From Methanomassiliicoccales archaeon LGM-RCC1 (lineage in GTDB: Archaea; Thermoplasmatota; Thermoplasmata; Methanomassiliicoccales; Methanomethylophilaceae), in assembly GCA_030168575.1 (NCBI GenBank), contig CP115555.1, forward strand, positions 868,001-932,000: a stretch of DNA of 64,000 nt. The letters are read 5' to 3'. Below, piece after piece: positions 43,050 through 52,100 of the stretch; the stretch's first letter is position 1; every line of letters begins with the position of its first letter. The notes under the pieces are model-generated. The model was not told the origin of the DNA. It was given only the letters and a program-made list of their open reading frames with translations, and ran no database searches. The position numbers and the translations under genes are program-made.

Positions 43050-43576
43050 GAATAACCATAAGCGGTCCTCCCGGATCCGGGAAGTCGACCGCCTGCAGCA
43101 AGCTTTCCGAGGAGCTCGGACTCGAAGCAGTGATCTTCGGGAAGATCTTCAGGGAGCTTGCTGCAGAAAAAAACCTTACACTTTCCGAGCTCGGCGCGAT
43201 CGCCGAGAAGGACCCTTCTATCGACAAGATGATCGACTCGAGGATACTGGACATCGCCAGGGCCAACGAGGACATCATCCTGGAATCCAGGCTTTCAGCC
43301 TACATGTGCGCACGCAACGGAATCCCCGCTCTGAAGATCTATCTGGACGCCAGTCCTGACGTCCGCATGGCCCGCATCGGGCTGCGCGAGGGGGAGACCG
43401 AGGAGGAGGCGCGCGCCAAGACCATCGACCGTCAGAGGTCGGAGGCCAAGAGGTACAAGATGTACTACGACATAGACATCGAGGACCTGAGCGTCTACGA
43501 CCTGATCGTCAACACGGATGAACTGGATCCCGACCAGGTGGTCGAGAAGATCCTCGAGGCTGTGAGGTCGAGATGA
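43046..43576 (+). CDS. cmk: Cytidylate kinase
   Basis: 176-residue archaeal CMP kinase. P-loop GPPGSGKST at residues 6-14, the NMP-binding helix region (IFGKIFRELAAEKN), ESRLSAYMC and the LID-like DRQRSEAKRYKMYYDIDIEDLSVYDLIVNTD. It phosphorylates CMP/dCMP. Four-base overlaps on both sides show tight operon coupling. Confidence 0.94.
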   Translation: MRITISGPPGSGKSTACSKLSEELGLEAVIFGKIFRELAAEKNLTLSELGAIAEKDPSIDKMIDSRILDIARANEDIILESRLSAYMCARNGIPALKIYLDASPDVRMARIGLREGETEEEARAKTIDRQRSEAKRYKMYYDIDIEDLSVYDLIVNTDELDPDQVVEKILEAVRSR

Positions 43577-44571
43577 TCGTAAAGGACCCGGACGCCATCC
43601 CCGACAAGTGGGGGAAGAGGCCTTCGGACCGTACGGTCGGAGAGCTGCTGAGAGGCGGCGTTATCATTCTTGACAAGCCCTCTGGCCCCACGTCGCACCA
43701 GGCGACGGCATGGGTGAGGGATGCATTGAAGGCCGATAAGGTCGGCCATGGGGGAACGCTCGACCCTTATGTGAGCGGAGTCCTTCCAGTGACGCTCGGC
43801 AAGGCCACGCGCCTGACGGACATCGTCCTGTCATCGGACAAGGAGTACATCTGCCTGATGAGATTGCATGGCGACCGTCCGGAGAAGAGGATCAAGGAGG
43901 TCTTCGCAGAGTTCGTCGGGAAGATCTACCAGCTTCCTCCCGTCAGGTCGTCCATCAAGCGCCAGCTGAGGATCAGGACCATCAAGGAACTCGAGGTCCT
44001 GGACATCAGGGGAAGGGACATACTGTTCAGGATGGCCTGCGATGCCGGAACCTATGCGAGGACATTATGCGTCGATATCGGAGACGTCCTTGGATGCGGG
44101 GCCAACATGGTCGAGCTCAGGAGGTCCAGGTCGGGCAAGATGACCGAGGAACGCGCACAGACGCTCCAGGATATCAAGGATGCCTATGTGCTGTGGCAGC
44201 AGAACGGCCGTGAGGATTGGCTCAGGAGCATGATCCTGCCCATGGAAGTCTTGGTCGAGCCGCTGCCGAAGATCGTCGTGAAGGCCACTGCGGTGGACGC
44301 TGTCTGCCACGGGGCAGACCTGAACATCTCCGGGATTCACATGCTGGACGAGGACATCAGGAAGAACGCCCTCGTAGCGATGATGACCGCACGCGGGGAG
44401 CTCATCGCCATCGGAAGGATGGCCATGTCGACCTCCAAGATAATGGCCACATCCCAAGGCAAGGCGGTCGACACGGAGAGGGTCTTCATGGACGAGGGCC
44501 ATTATCCCCGCATGTGGAAGTATTCCACGGATCTCGATGAGCTCAAGGAAGAGCCCGTGTTCCCGGAATGA
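43573..44571 (+). CDS. rRNA/tRNA pseudouridine synthase Cbf5 (TruB family)
   Basis: 332 residues. Catalytic subunit of archaeal H/ACA RNPs and also tRNA psi55 synthase. The catalytic Asp is in GHGGTLDPYVSGVLPV (~residue 61), with the family's GVIILDKPSGPTSHQ (~residues 29-43) and a C-terminal PUA domain (~240-315, PKIVVKATAVDAVCHGADLNISGI). In many archaea rpl14e and rpl34e lie between cmk and this gene; here they are absent. Confidence 0.96.
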   Translation: MIVKDPDAIPDKWGKRPSDRTVGELLRGGVIILDKPSGPTSHQATAWVRDALKADKVGHGGTLDPYVSGVLPVTLGKATRLTDIVLSSDKEYICLMRLHGDRPEKRIKEVFAEFVGKIYQLPPVRSSIKRQLRIRTIKELEVLDIRGRDILFRMACDAGTYARTLCVDIGDVLGCGANMVELRRSRSGKMTEERAQTLQDIKDAYVLWQQNGREDWLRSMILPMEVLVEPLPKIVVKATAVDAVCHGADLNISGIHMLDEDIRKNALVAMMTARGELIAIGRMAMSTSKIMATSQGKAVDTERVFMDEGHYPRMWKYSTDLDELKEEPVFPE

Positions 44572-44625
44572 ACCGTTCGCAACCAAGTTCTATATCCCAC
44601 ATAGCCGATTACGATAGCGATCGTC

Positions 44626-44964
44626 ATGTCGTTTTTCGAGAAGAGGACGCAGGTGTACGGGCCGGAGAAGGTCCAGATAGGTCAGTTCGACCCCACCGCC
44701 GACGGTTTCTACCGCAACGTGGTCACAATCCCTCTGACGGTCAAACCCAACCATTTGCTGTACGTGAAGGTCACATCGGACAATCCGGTGGATGTCGTCG
44801 TCGCAAGGGACAACGGCTCCGCCGTGCAGCACAAGGACAGGCAGAGGGATGTCACCATGGGCCCGTATCCGACGGAGAAGGCCAAGAGCATGGGGATAAT
44901 CGTCGGAGTGTTCCGCGGCGATACCGCTGAAGCGACGATAGAGGCGTGGATGGAGAGGAAATGA
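44626..44964 (+). CDS. Small beta-rich protein, function unknown
   Basis: 112 residues with alternating beta-strand pattern (FYRNVVTIPLTVKPNHLLYVKVTSDNPVDVVVARDNG, then AKSMGIIVGVFRGDTAEATIEAWME), reminiscent of a GOLD-type sandwich, though I cannot confirm the family. No signal peptide. A TATA-like CTATATC at ~44591 gives a leaderless start. It overlaps the following membrane-protein gene (ATGA), so the two probably act together. Confidence 0.6.
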   Translation: MSFFEKRTQVYGPEKVQIGQFDPTADGFYRNVVTIPLTVKPNHLLYVKVTSDNPVDVVVARDNGSAVQHKDRQRDVTMGPYPTEKAKSMGIIVGVFRGDTAEATIEAWMERK

Positions 44965-46058
44965 GCTCCAAGAAGGTCAAAGGATTCTCATTCACAGGCG
45001 ATTCCAGGAGGATATCGCTCATGAGGCGTTCGGACAGGAACACGCTGGCGCTGTTCATCTTCCTGTTCGTGGCTTCCGCTGCGGCATACCTCTACCTGAC
45101 GTTCATCGAGGGAAGATTCACCGTCTATGCCGGCATGCCCATACTGGCCGTACCCTTCTTCGTGGTAGGTCTGATATTCTATGTGGTCAACCGCAGGTAT
45201 TACGCCGGGCTGTTCATCATCGGGATATCGGCGATAGCGTTCTTCGTGCTGCCGTACAGCGTGCTGTTCATATTGTATCTTCTAGTGTGCGCCGAGGGAG
45301 TGGCCACCATGGTGGAGATCATACAGAGGATGATCTTCTACAGGATCATGTCCACCGTGGAGAGGGTGAACATCAAGAAGAGCATGACATTCATGGACAG
45401 GGTGGTGGTGTTCTTCTTCAACATACCCGTCGACCTGGATACGAGGAACCTGCTCATAGACAGGAACGTCTCCAGGAACAAGCTCCCCTGGAAGGACATG
45501 GCCTACACCATGATGCTGGCGCTGCTGTTCTGCATGTTCATATGGATCTACATGTTCCTGAACCCGTCGTTCTCCCCGGAGACGCACGGTGTCCCCATCT
45601 ACACGTTCACGATCATCCTGTACCTGTCCATGGCGGTGATGCCCTGGACGATCTTCAGCTCTCTGAATGTCAGGATCGGCACGGAGTACAGGGACTTCAG
45701 TCTGTACACCGGATTCCTGGAGACATTCAAGAGGATGTTCCTGCCGGTTTTCGCGGCGATAATATTCCTCGGAATAGCCCTGACGGCGGATGCCAACAGC
45801 CTTTACTACATCGGCATGTCGTTGCTGATGATCGTGGCGATGATAGTGTTCACGTCCGTGATGTACTACACCAGCAACGAGATGGTCGTGGTAAACGATA
45901 TCCTGGACAAATGGGGCGATTTCCAGCCTACAGAGATGTATTCGGGTTATTCCCCTAAGGAGGCCAGATCCTCTCTGGATGACGGAATCCCAGGGACTCC
46001 CAGAAGGGATCCCTCCGAGTGCTTCCTGCCGGATCTCAGGAGTCGTAGCCGCCGCTGA
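44961..46058 (+). CDS. Polytopic membrane protein, function unknown
   Basis: ~365 residues with about eight hydrophobic segments in two blocks: ~28-115 (four segments) and ~190-310 (four segments), separated by a soluble stretch (~120-185). The C-terminal ~50 residues are hydrophilic. No transporter or enzyme motif recognised. I start at ATG 44961, coupled to the previous stop, rather than GTG 44946. Its 3' end overlaps the convergent gene at 46036 by 23 bases. Confidence 0.6.
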   Translation: MSSKKVKGFSFTGDSRRISLMRRSDRNTLALFIFLFVASAAAYLYLTFIEGRFTVYAGMPILAVPFFVVGLIFYVVNRRYYAGLFIIGISAIAFFVLPYSVLFILYLLVCAEGVATMVEIIQRMIFYRIMSTVERVNIKKSMTFMDRVVVFFFNIPVDLDTRNLLIDRNVSRNKLPWKDMAYTMMLALLFCMFIWIYMFLNPSFSPETHGVPIYTFTIILYLSMAVMPWTIFSSLNVRIGTEYRDFSLYTGFLETFKRMFLPVFAAIIFLGIALTADANSLYYIGMSLLMIVAMIVFTSVMYYTSNEMVVVNDILDKWGDFQPTEMYSGYSPKEARSSLDDGIPGTPRRDPSECFLPDLRSRSRR

Positions 46059-46527
46059 ACTTCGGGTTCAACTGCCCCGGTGCGTTCAGGGAGCTTATGA
46101 TGGGCATGAAGACCTGTCCCGATGACATGCCCGGAGTCTTGTTAAGACCGATGATCTCGGGCTCATGGTAATTGGTGATGATCACCTGATACCTCTGGAC
46201 ATCATCCTCGATCTGGACTACGGGGACCTCCAATGCCTTCAGGGTATCCAGGACGGTGTCGGCCATGGATTGGATCTCCTCAGGGGTGATCTCGTCCTTG
46301 AGCCTTATGAAGAAAGTGTGCTCAAGGCTCTCAGCGTTGAAGATGTACTCGACATCGGAATCCGTGAGTATCTCCTTGAACCTCTTGCCCTTGTCGTCCT
46401 CCGGCGCCAGTTCGAGCATGCGCTTCTTCCATGTCACCGGTATGTCCAGGTAGATTGCCTCCGTTCCGAGTATCTTCCACATGTTTCGTAGAATGGCAAG
46501 GGGGTATTTGTAACGTCGGGTGGACAT
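46036..46527 (-). CDS. Conserved hypothetical protein
   Basis: ~163 residues, mixed alpha/beta, no known motif. Segments such as LAPEDDKGKRFKEILTDSDVEYIFNAESLEHTFFIRLKDEITPEEIQSMADTVLDTLKALEVPVVQIEDD give a coding impression. A minus-strand TATA (TTTTAAATAC, ~46551-46560) lies 28 bases from ATG 46527, so I prefer this start over ATG 46542. Convergent with the membrane protein gene. Confidence 0.6.
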   Translation of the reverse strand: MSTRRYKYPLAILRNMWKILGTEAIYLDIPVTWKKRMLELAPEDDKGKRFKEILTDSDVEYIFNAESLEHTFFIRLKDEITPEEIQSMADTVLDTLKALEVPVVQIEDDVQRYQVIITNYHEPEIIGLNKTPGMSSGQVFMPIISSLNAPGQLNPKFSGGYDS

Positions 46528-46688
46528 CTTTGGATGTCCCATCTTGAATAGTATTTAAAAGACATGAAATTAATAGACTTAAAATAATGTCAAATTGTGA
46601 TATTAATTACAATTTAATCAATGTTGATTATTTGTCAATCTATCTCAGTAGGTTCGATTTCAGATTCAGGGATTTGCAATTTTTGATA

Positions 46689-46746
46689 AATTTGTACGGT
46701 TATAACAGTACAAATTAAAAAAGAATTTAAATAGTGTACTGTTATA
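46689..46746 (+). promoter_or_regulatory. Three-site operator around the ATPase promoter
   Basis: TGTACNGTTATA occurs at 46693-46704 (+), inverted at 46701-46712 and again at 46735-46746 (+). The first two overlap to make a 28-bp near-perfect palindrome (AATTTGTAC...GTACAAATT, 46689-46716). Copies two and three form a perfect 12-bp inverted repeat flanking the TATA-like ATTTAAATA (~46724-46732) before the ATG at 46756. The core TGTACTGT recurs in the promoter of the winged-helix gene at 48266. Confidence 0.6.
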
Positions 46747-46755
46747 TTATACCAT

Positions 46756-47976
46756 ATGGATGAGAAACTCGTACCACGTCCAGTTTACCAGGAGTTGCTT
46801 ATGAGGTCGGTATCCACGCCGATGATCAAGGTTCTGGTGGGGATGAGGCGTACGGGCAAGTCCATGCTGATGAAGTTATTCCTTCAGGATCTGGTATCCT
46901 CAGGCGTCGCCAGGTCCGCGATCTACTACCGTAAGTTCGACGATGAATTGGAAGAGGAGAGGCCCGATCTGCGTGGATTGATCGATGACGTCAGATCGAA
47001 GATCGATGTTGGCAAGGGGGCCTTTGTCCTTTTGGATGAGATGCAGGATATAGAAGGATGGGAACGGGCTGTGGAATCGTTCTACGAGGCGGGAGCAGAC
47101 GTCTATATCACAGGATCCAATGCCACGATGCTATCATCGCAATTGGCCACCGGACTTTCGGGGAGATTCGTGGAGATCAATGTGTATCCTCTCACATTCA
47201 GGGAGTTCGTGGAATTCAGGAGGAACCGGGGTGACACATCCGGTGAAGACGAGCTCCTGAGGAGATTCCAGCAGACGGGTTCTCTTCCGGCGATAGCACT
47301 GATGGACGAGGATGAGACCGATCTCATAGATATGATGCTCACGGGCATATTCAACACCGTCTTCGTGAAAGATGTGGTCCAGAGGAACGAGATCAGGAAC
47401 AGCGCTAAGATCTACAATCTCAATCGTTTTATGCTGCGCAATATCGGCGACAGGGTATCCGTGAGATCCGCGGCGGGATATCTAACCAGCACAGCCACCA
47501 AGACAAACCCCGAAACGGTGGATTCATACATATCGATGTTAGAGGCAGCAATGCTCTTCTATCGTGCCAAAAGGATGGATTCCGGAACGAAGGACTATCT
47601 TCGCACCAGCGAGAAATTCTACAGCACCGACATCGGTATCAGGAACGTGCTCGTACCGCCTCATCCTGATGATATAGATGGGATTATGGAGAACATAGTG
47701 TTCATGGAACTGAAGAAGAGATACGGGACGGTCTGTACATATGATGTGGATGGACGTGAGGTGGACTTTGCCGTATGGGCTCCTAAGCATAAGGCGTACT
47801 ACCAGGTCTGTTCCGATATTACATCCATGGATACGCTGAAGAGGGAGCTCGCGCCGCTCAGGTCGATTGACGATAATTATCCGAAATACATCATATGCAA
47901 GGGTAAAATCCCGTTTGATGATGTGGACGGTATAAGGATAGTGGACTACGATGATTGGGTAAAGGAACCGTATTGA
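46756..47976 (+). CDS. Archaeal AAA-type ATPase with DUF4143 domain
   Basis: 406 residues. Walker A GMRRTGKSML (~residues 29-38), Walker B FVLLDEMQDI (~93-102), sensor-like YITGSNATMLSS (~117-128), then a winged-helix linker and the C-terminal DUF4143 region with ENIVFMELKKRYG and a nuclease-like DGREVDFAV (~335). Proteins of this class are widespread in archaea and gut bacteria, often called mobile ATPases, with poorly known roles. An elaborate operator precedes it and a winged-helix gene converges on it. Confidence 0.85.
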   Translation: MDEKLVPRPVYQELLMRSVSTPMIKVLVGMRRTGKSMLMKLFLQDLVSSGVARSAIYYRKFDDELEEERPDLRGLIDDVRSKIDVGKGAFVLLDEMQDIEGWERAVESFYEAGADVYITGSNATMLSSQLATGLSGRFVEINVYPLTFREFVEFRRNRGDTSGEDELLRRFQQTGSLPAIALMDEDETDLIDMMLTGIFNTVFVKDVVQRNEIRNSAKIYNLNRFMLRNIGDRVSVRSAAGYLTSTATKTNPETVDSYISMLEAAMLFYRAKRMDSGTKDYLRTSEKFYSTDIGIRNVLVPPHPDDIDGIMENIVFMELKKRYGTVCTYDVDGREVDFAVWAPKHKAYYQVCSDITSMDTLKRELAPLRSIDDNYPKYIICKGKIPFDDVDGIRIVDYDDWVKEPY

Positions 47977-47987
47977 CAGGTTTCCCT

Positions 47988-48266
47988 TCAATCATCCTGA
48001 AGGTTGTTGTACTCAGTACCTATCTCGCTCATCAGCCCGAGGACCTTGTTGCCTTTCTCAGTGAGGGAGATCGTCTTGGTGTTGTGCATGAGCGGACCCT
48101 TCTCCTCTAGCAGATGATGTCCGATGAGCTCGTTCAGTTCGTCTATGACATTCTGTCCTTTGGTCCCTAGATAATCGTAAATGTCCGATTTCTTGCATGG
48201 GCCCCTGTCATGCACGCAGGTGAGAATCAGATAGGCATACCTATCCAGAGGTAGCGGAACCTCCAT
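47988..48266 (-). CDS. Winged-helix regulator, likely controls the adjacent ATPase gene and itself
   Basis: ~92-residue winged-helix protein: YAYLILTCVHDRGPCKKSDIYDYLGTKGQNVIDELNELIGHHLLEEKG followed by a wing (TKTISLTEKGNKVLGLM). ATG 48266 is chosen because minus-strand TTAAGTATTG (48285-48294) is 24 bases upstream; the ATG at 48287 would overlap this TATA box. TGTACTGT at 48277-48284, between TATA and ATG, matches the operator core of the convergent ATPase gene 1.5 kb away. Autoregulation is inferred. Confidence 0.65.
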   Translation of the reverse strand: MEVPLPLDRYAYLILTCVHDRGPCKKSDIYDYLGTKGQNVIDELNELIGHHLLEEKGPLMHNTKTISLTEKGNKVLGLMSEIGTEYNNLQDD

Positions 48267-48276
48267 AACCAAGAAC

Positions 48277-48284
48277 TGTACTGT
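48277..48284. promoter_or_regulatory. TGTACTGT operator core in the winged-helix promoter
   Basis: The 8-mer lies between the TATA box and the start codon of the gene at 48266 and is identical to the first eight bases of the site at 46735-46746. On the plus strand it reads within ACTGTACTGT, itself partly symmetrical. Confidence 0.5.
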
Positions 48285-48372
48285 CAATACTTAATCCTAA
48301 TGTCAGTTTCCATTTTTATTAGAAACTGTAAAATATGATTCAGCCCCTTTTGAGGAACATAATGATGGATTT

Positions 48373-48828
48373 ATGTTCGGATCCGTCGGGAGTCTTTCAA
48401 TGGTTGAGCAAGTGACAAGTTCGATACCTATCGGTAAGAAGATAGACGAGAGGGACAACATATGGGCGAACCCACACACCTTCGAGGAGCTCCCGGAGGA
48501 GGTAAGGAGGTATCTGGCGGATAGGAGGAACAAGACCGGCGACAAGAGGACGACCCTGCAGAGGCTGGAGGGGAAGCACGTCCTGAGCCTGATCGTGTAT
48601 CTCAACTCCATGTCGCCGGTGACCAAGAGCGACATCTACAACGATGTGGCGAGGCATGCCAACATGGTCGCCAAGCTAAAGGAGCTGGAGGACATGGAGC
48701 TGATCCAGATCTACTGCTCCGGGAGGACCAACACAAACATCGTCATCATCACCCAGAAGGGCAGGGAGGTGGCGGAGAGGATCTCCCGCATGGTGGACAT
48801 AATCGACGGCAGAGAGGAGATGATCTGA
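48373..48828 (+). CDS. Winged-helix DNA-binding protein
   Basis: 151 residues with a C-terminal winged helix (residues ~65-140): KHVLSLIVYLNSMSPVTKSDIYNDVARHANMVAKLKELEDMELIQIY, then TNIVIITQKGREVAERI as the wing. The N-terminal ~60 residues are hydrophilic and unknown. An in-frame ATG at 48400 (MVEQV) is a possible shorter start. Divergent from the smaller regulator at 48266 and similar to it in the recognition region (KSDIY). Confidence 0.65.
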   Translation: MFGSVGSLSMVEQVTSSIPIGKKIDERDNIWANPHTFEELPEEVRRYLADRRNKTGDKRTTLQRLEGKHVLSLIVYLNSMSPVTKSDIYNDVARHANMVAKLKELEDMELIQIYCSGRTNTNIVIITQKGREVAERISRMVDIIDGREEMI

Positions 48829-49039
48829 TCTTTTCTATTCTCCGCTGAGTCGGGGTTTCTTTTTTCTGTTGTTTTTCATCATTTGCGAAATATGCAAGGG
48901 CATTGCGTCTCGGGTTACGATGGTAATTCGGGACCGTTCTAATACCGCATTCCGATTGTTATGATTCGACCGATTCTTTCGTTCCCGAAGGATGTTAGGG
49001 GCCTGGGGGAACAAGGATGGTCTCGCGGTAAAAGGCCCG

Positions 49040-49070
49040 CACGGATCTGTATAATGGGTTTGGATCCGTG
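49040..49070 (+). promoter_or_regulatory. Promoter and flanking inverted repeat of the surface protein gene
   Basis: CACGGATC (49040-49047) and GATCCGTG (49063-49070) are a perfect 8-bp inverted repeat around a TATA-like TGTATAATG. The predicted start near 49078 leaves an ~85-base leader and an AAAGGAG ribosome-binding site at ~49144-49150 before ATG 49161. The rest of 48829-49039 has no gene I can support. Confidence 0.45.
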
Positions 49071-49160
49071 TAGGACTGACCGAGGATTTTCGACATCGCC
49101 CATCCATCCGGTGGGAACCCGATTCAGTGGCCGAGTAGCCGTTGAAAGGAGAAATGAGTA

Positions 49161-52100
49161 ATGAATACAAAAACGACAAAGTTTTTGGCGGTCCTGGCGG
49201 TTCTCGCCATGGCTTTCGCGGTCATCGCACCTGCGGAGCAGGACGACGCGGCTTCTATAGTGATAGACGATTTGACACCTATCACAGACGGTGCCACGCT
49301 CGATTCCACAAGTGGATATTATTATGCGAACTCGAACGTGAAAGTGAAGATAGATGCGACAAGCATTGACGAAGCCGGATGGGCAGCCATTAAGAGTGGC
49401 ACCTATACTGACGCAGTTAAGATCATCATCCTAAAAGGATGCACCGTCGAAATCGAGAACATCGGAACTGCGACCAATGAAAACCCCGCTATTTCCGCAT
49501 GGGTCGCTCTCACCGAAGAGGCAGGCACCACTAGCGGAACGAAGAAAGTGACGACATATGCGGACGCATCGGACAGGAACCTTTGGTTCGATGTCGGAGA
49601 TAAATCCACCTTACAGACAGTACAGGTAGGAAGCGACTGGAGAATCTACCTCGGACCTACATCGAGTGAACTCAACATTGATAGCAGCGCTGTAGGAGTG
49701 ACTGGAGATTGGAAGACATGCCCAATCAATCTCAAGACTGACACGGATTCTGTGCTCATAGCCATTAACCTCACCGCCGAAATACATTCGGAGACTACAG
49801 ACGGTACGACATTCAAGGTGACCAAGTTCTCAGGAGAGATTTCTTATGTTGATTCTACAACCTTATCCATCGACAAGTGGACTTCGGGAGATATCGAAGT
49901 CGTGAAATCTGTCGACTCCACCCTGAACTCAGACATAAGCACGGGATCGACTCTATACATTGATTCAGGTGCTACTATAACTGCGTCAACAGAATTTACC
50001 AACAATGGTACGATCAACATCAAACAGACAAAGGACTCGACTGGAGTAGCTGAGGTCGGAATCTTCACCCTGAACGTTAATATGGTCAACAACGGTGTTA
50101 TCAATAATCTTGGAAAATTTGATCAGGATGGAAATATCACCAATGAGGGAAAGATCACAACTGGAGAAGACGGTGTAAAGGTGACATGGGCCCCTACTAG
50201 CGGTGAGGTTATCAATAACGGTACATTCACATTCAAAGAGACCATAGCCGGGTCTGGTGTTGTATTCTCTTCAGAGAGCACCGGAGAGGTGAGGAACCAG
50301 GCAGCATCCAACAAGGATGTCAGCGGAGTACTCACATCAGATACGTACGGGTGGAACCAGAGTGCGACCATTATTGCGAGCTCTACCCTCACAGGAAGAC
50401 TTACGCTGGACGGACTCCTCACTATCAACGAGGGTGTCACCCTTACCATCACCGGAAGTGGAGAGATCGTTCTTGACAGCCCTCAGTCTGTCATCGTCAA
50501 CAACGGAACGATCGTCATTCAGAACAACATGGGAATCGACAACCAGAAGGGATTCATCTACAACTACGGTAAGATGACCCTCAGCGACCCCAGTACCAGC
50601 GTATCACAAGATTCGCCCACTCTTGCTCTTGGAGTAACTATTGAAACCATCAACTATGCCGCATTCGTGAAGAACTACGGAACGATCACCAACAGTGTCG
50701 GATACGTTGCAGTAAATGAGAAAGGTTCCTTCATGAATCAGTCTGGAGCATCTTTCATTAGCAATTCCTTCCTCTATCTCGGCGATGGTGCACTCATCTC
50801 CAATGCAGGAAAGATTCAGATCGATGGTACCGTTGACGCCAGTGGTGCAGACCAGGCAATTGCCCTGACCGACAAGGACGCCACCGTCCAGATTGTCGGG
50901 CTGATCCTTCCAGACGGAGGATTGACAATCACCAACAAGACCGGTGTCGACGGTGCTGTCGGAAGTGTCGTTCTGGCGACGACAAAATATTCTGATCACA
51001 CCGATCTCATCACGGGCCTTAACGTTGCGACATATGACAAAGGAAAGGCACTGATTGTCTCCGGCAATGTCTCGCTTTACAGCGATACATACGGACAGAC
51101 CGTCTCCGAGAGTTACACCATCACTCTTAAGGGTACTACCGCTTACATCGGCGACTTGACCCTTCAGGAGAAGGTTCTCCTTGCCGGAGAGAATAAGACT
51201 TTCAAGGTCGTGGGAACACTCGTTGCCGCCAACCCCGGTTCTGCAGCCATTCAGGACATGGACGCTACCGGAACCATCACGGTCGACGGTAAGATCATAA
51301 CGAATGTCTCGCCTCTCTCTGGATATAAAAATCTCAACGCAGCCATGTATCAGACGATCAGCGAGAGCTTCATCAAGACCTACTACTACACCACACTCCC
51401 GAACGCGGTCGCCGAGGCATCCGATCTCGGAGTCGCAGAGGTCACAATATACGGAAGTCTGGAGGTCAAATCCGATCTCACCATCCCCGCACCACTCATC
51501 GTGAAGAATCAGGGAATCTTGACAATCAAGGACGGAGCGAACGTCACCGTCGCCGATGGTGCTGAGCTCAACAACGGCGGAACAATAAATGTCGACGGTT
51601 CCCTGTATGCCTACAAGATCGAGGACATCAGTGGAAACACGACATCCATCGCCATCGTCAGCGATGTCAAGGTTGTTGGAAGCGAGGACGTACTCTACAC
51701 CAACCTGTACAGTGCGCTCGAAACCGCAGAGGCAGGGGACACGGTCGTCATAACGAAGGACGATGGAAGCGCTGTCAAGCTCTCCAAGGACACGACCATA
51801 CCTGTTGGAGTGACCCTTGACACCAACGAGAAGGCTCTCGATACCAACGGTAAGAAACTGATTGTCAACGGTACACTTGCACTGTATGCGGCAGGATCAT
51901 TCACCAGCTATGAGGATGTCACACTCAACGGATATATTGTCAGCGATGACCAGAGGACATACAGCACCACTGGTCTCGCCGGAGCCTATTATTCCACGGA
52001 TGTCGGCAGTGTCGACAGGTACTACATCGCAGGCATCAAGAACCTGGCGGACATCACCGCTTCCGGTGTCACCGAGATAGAGGTCCGCGGAGAAATCAGC

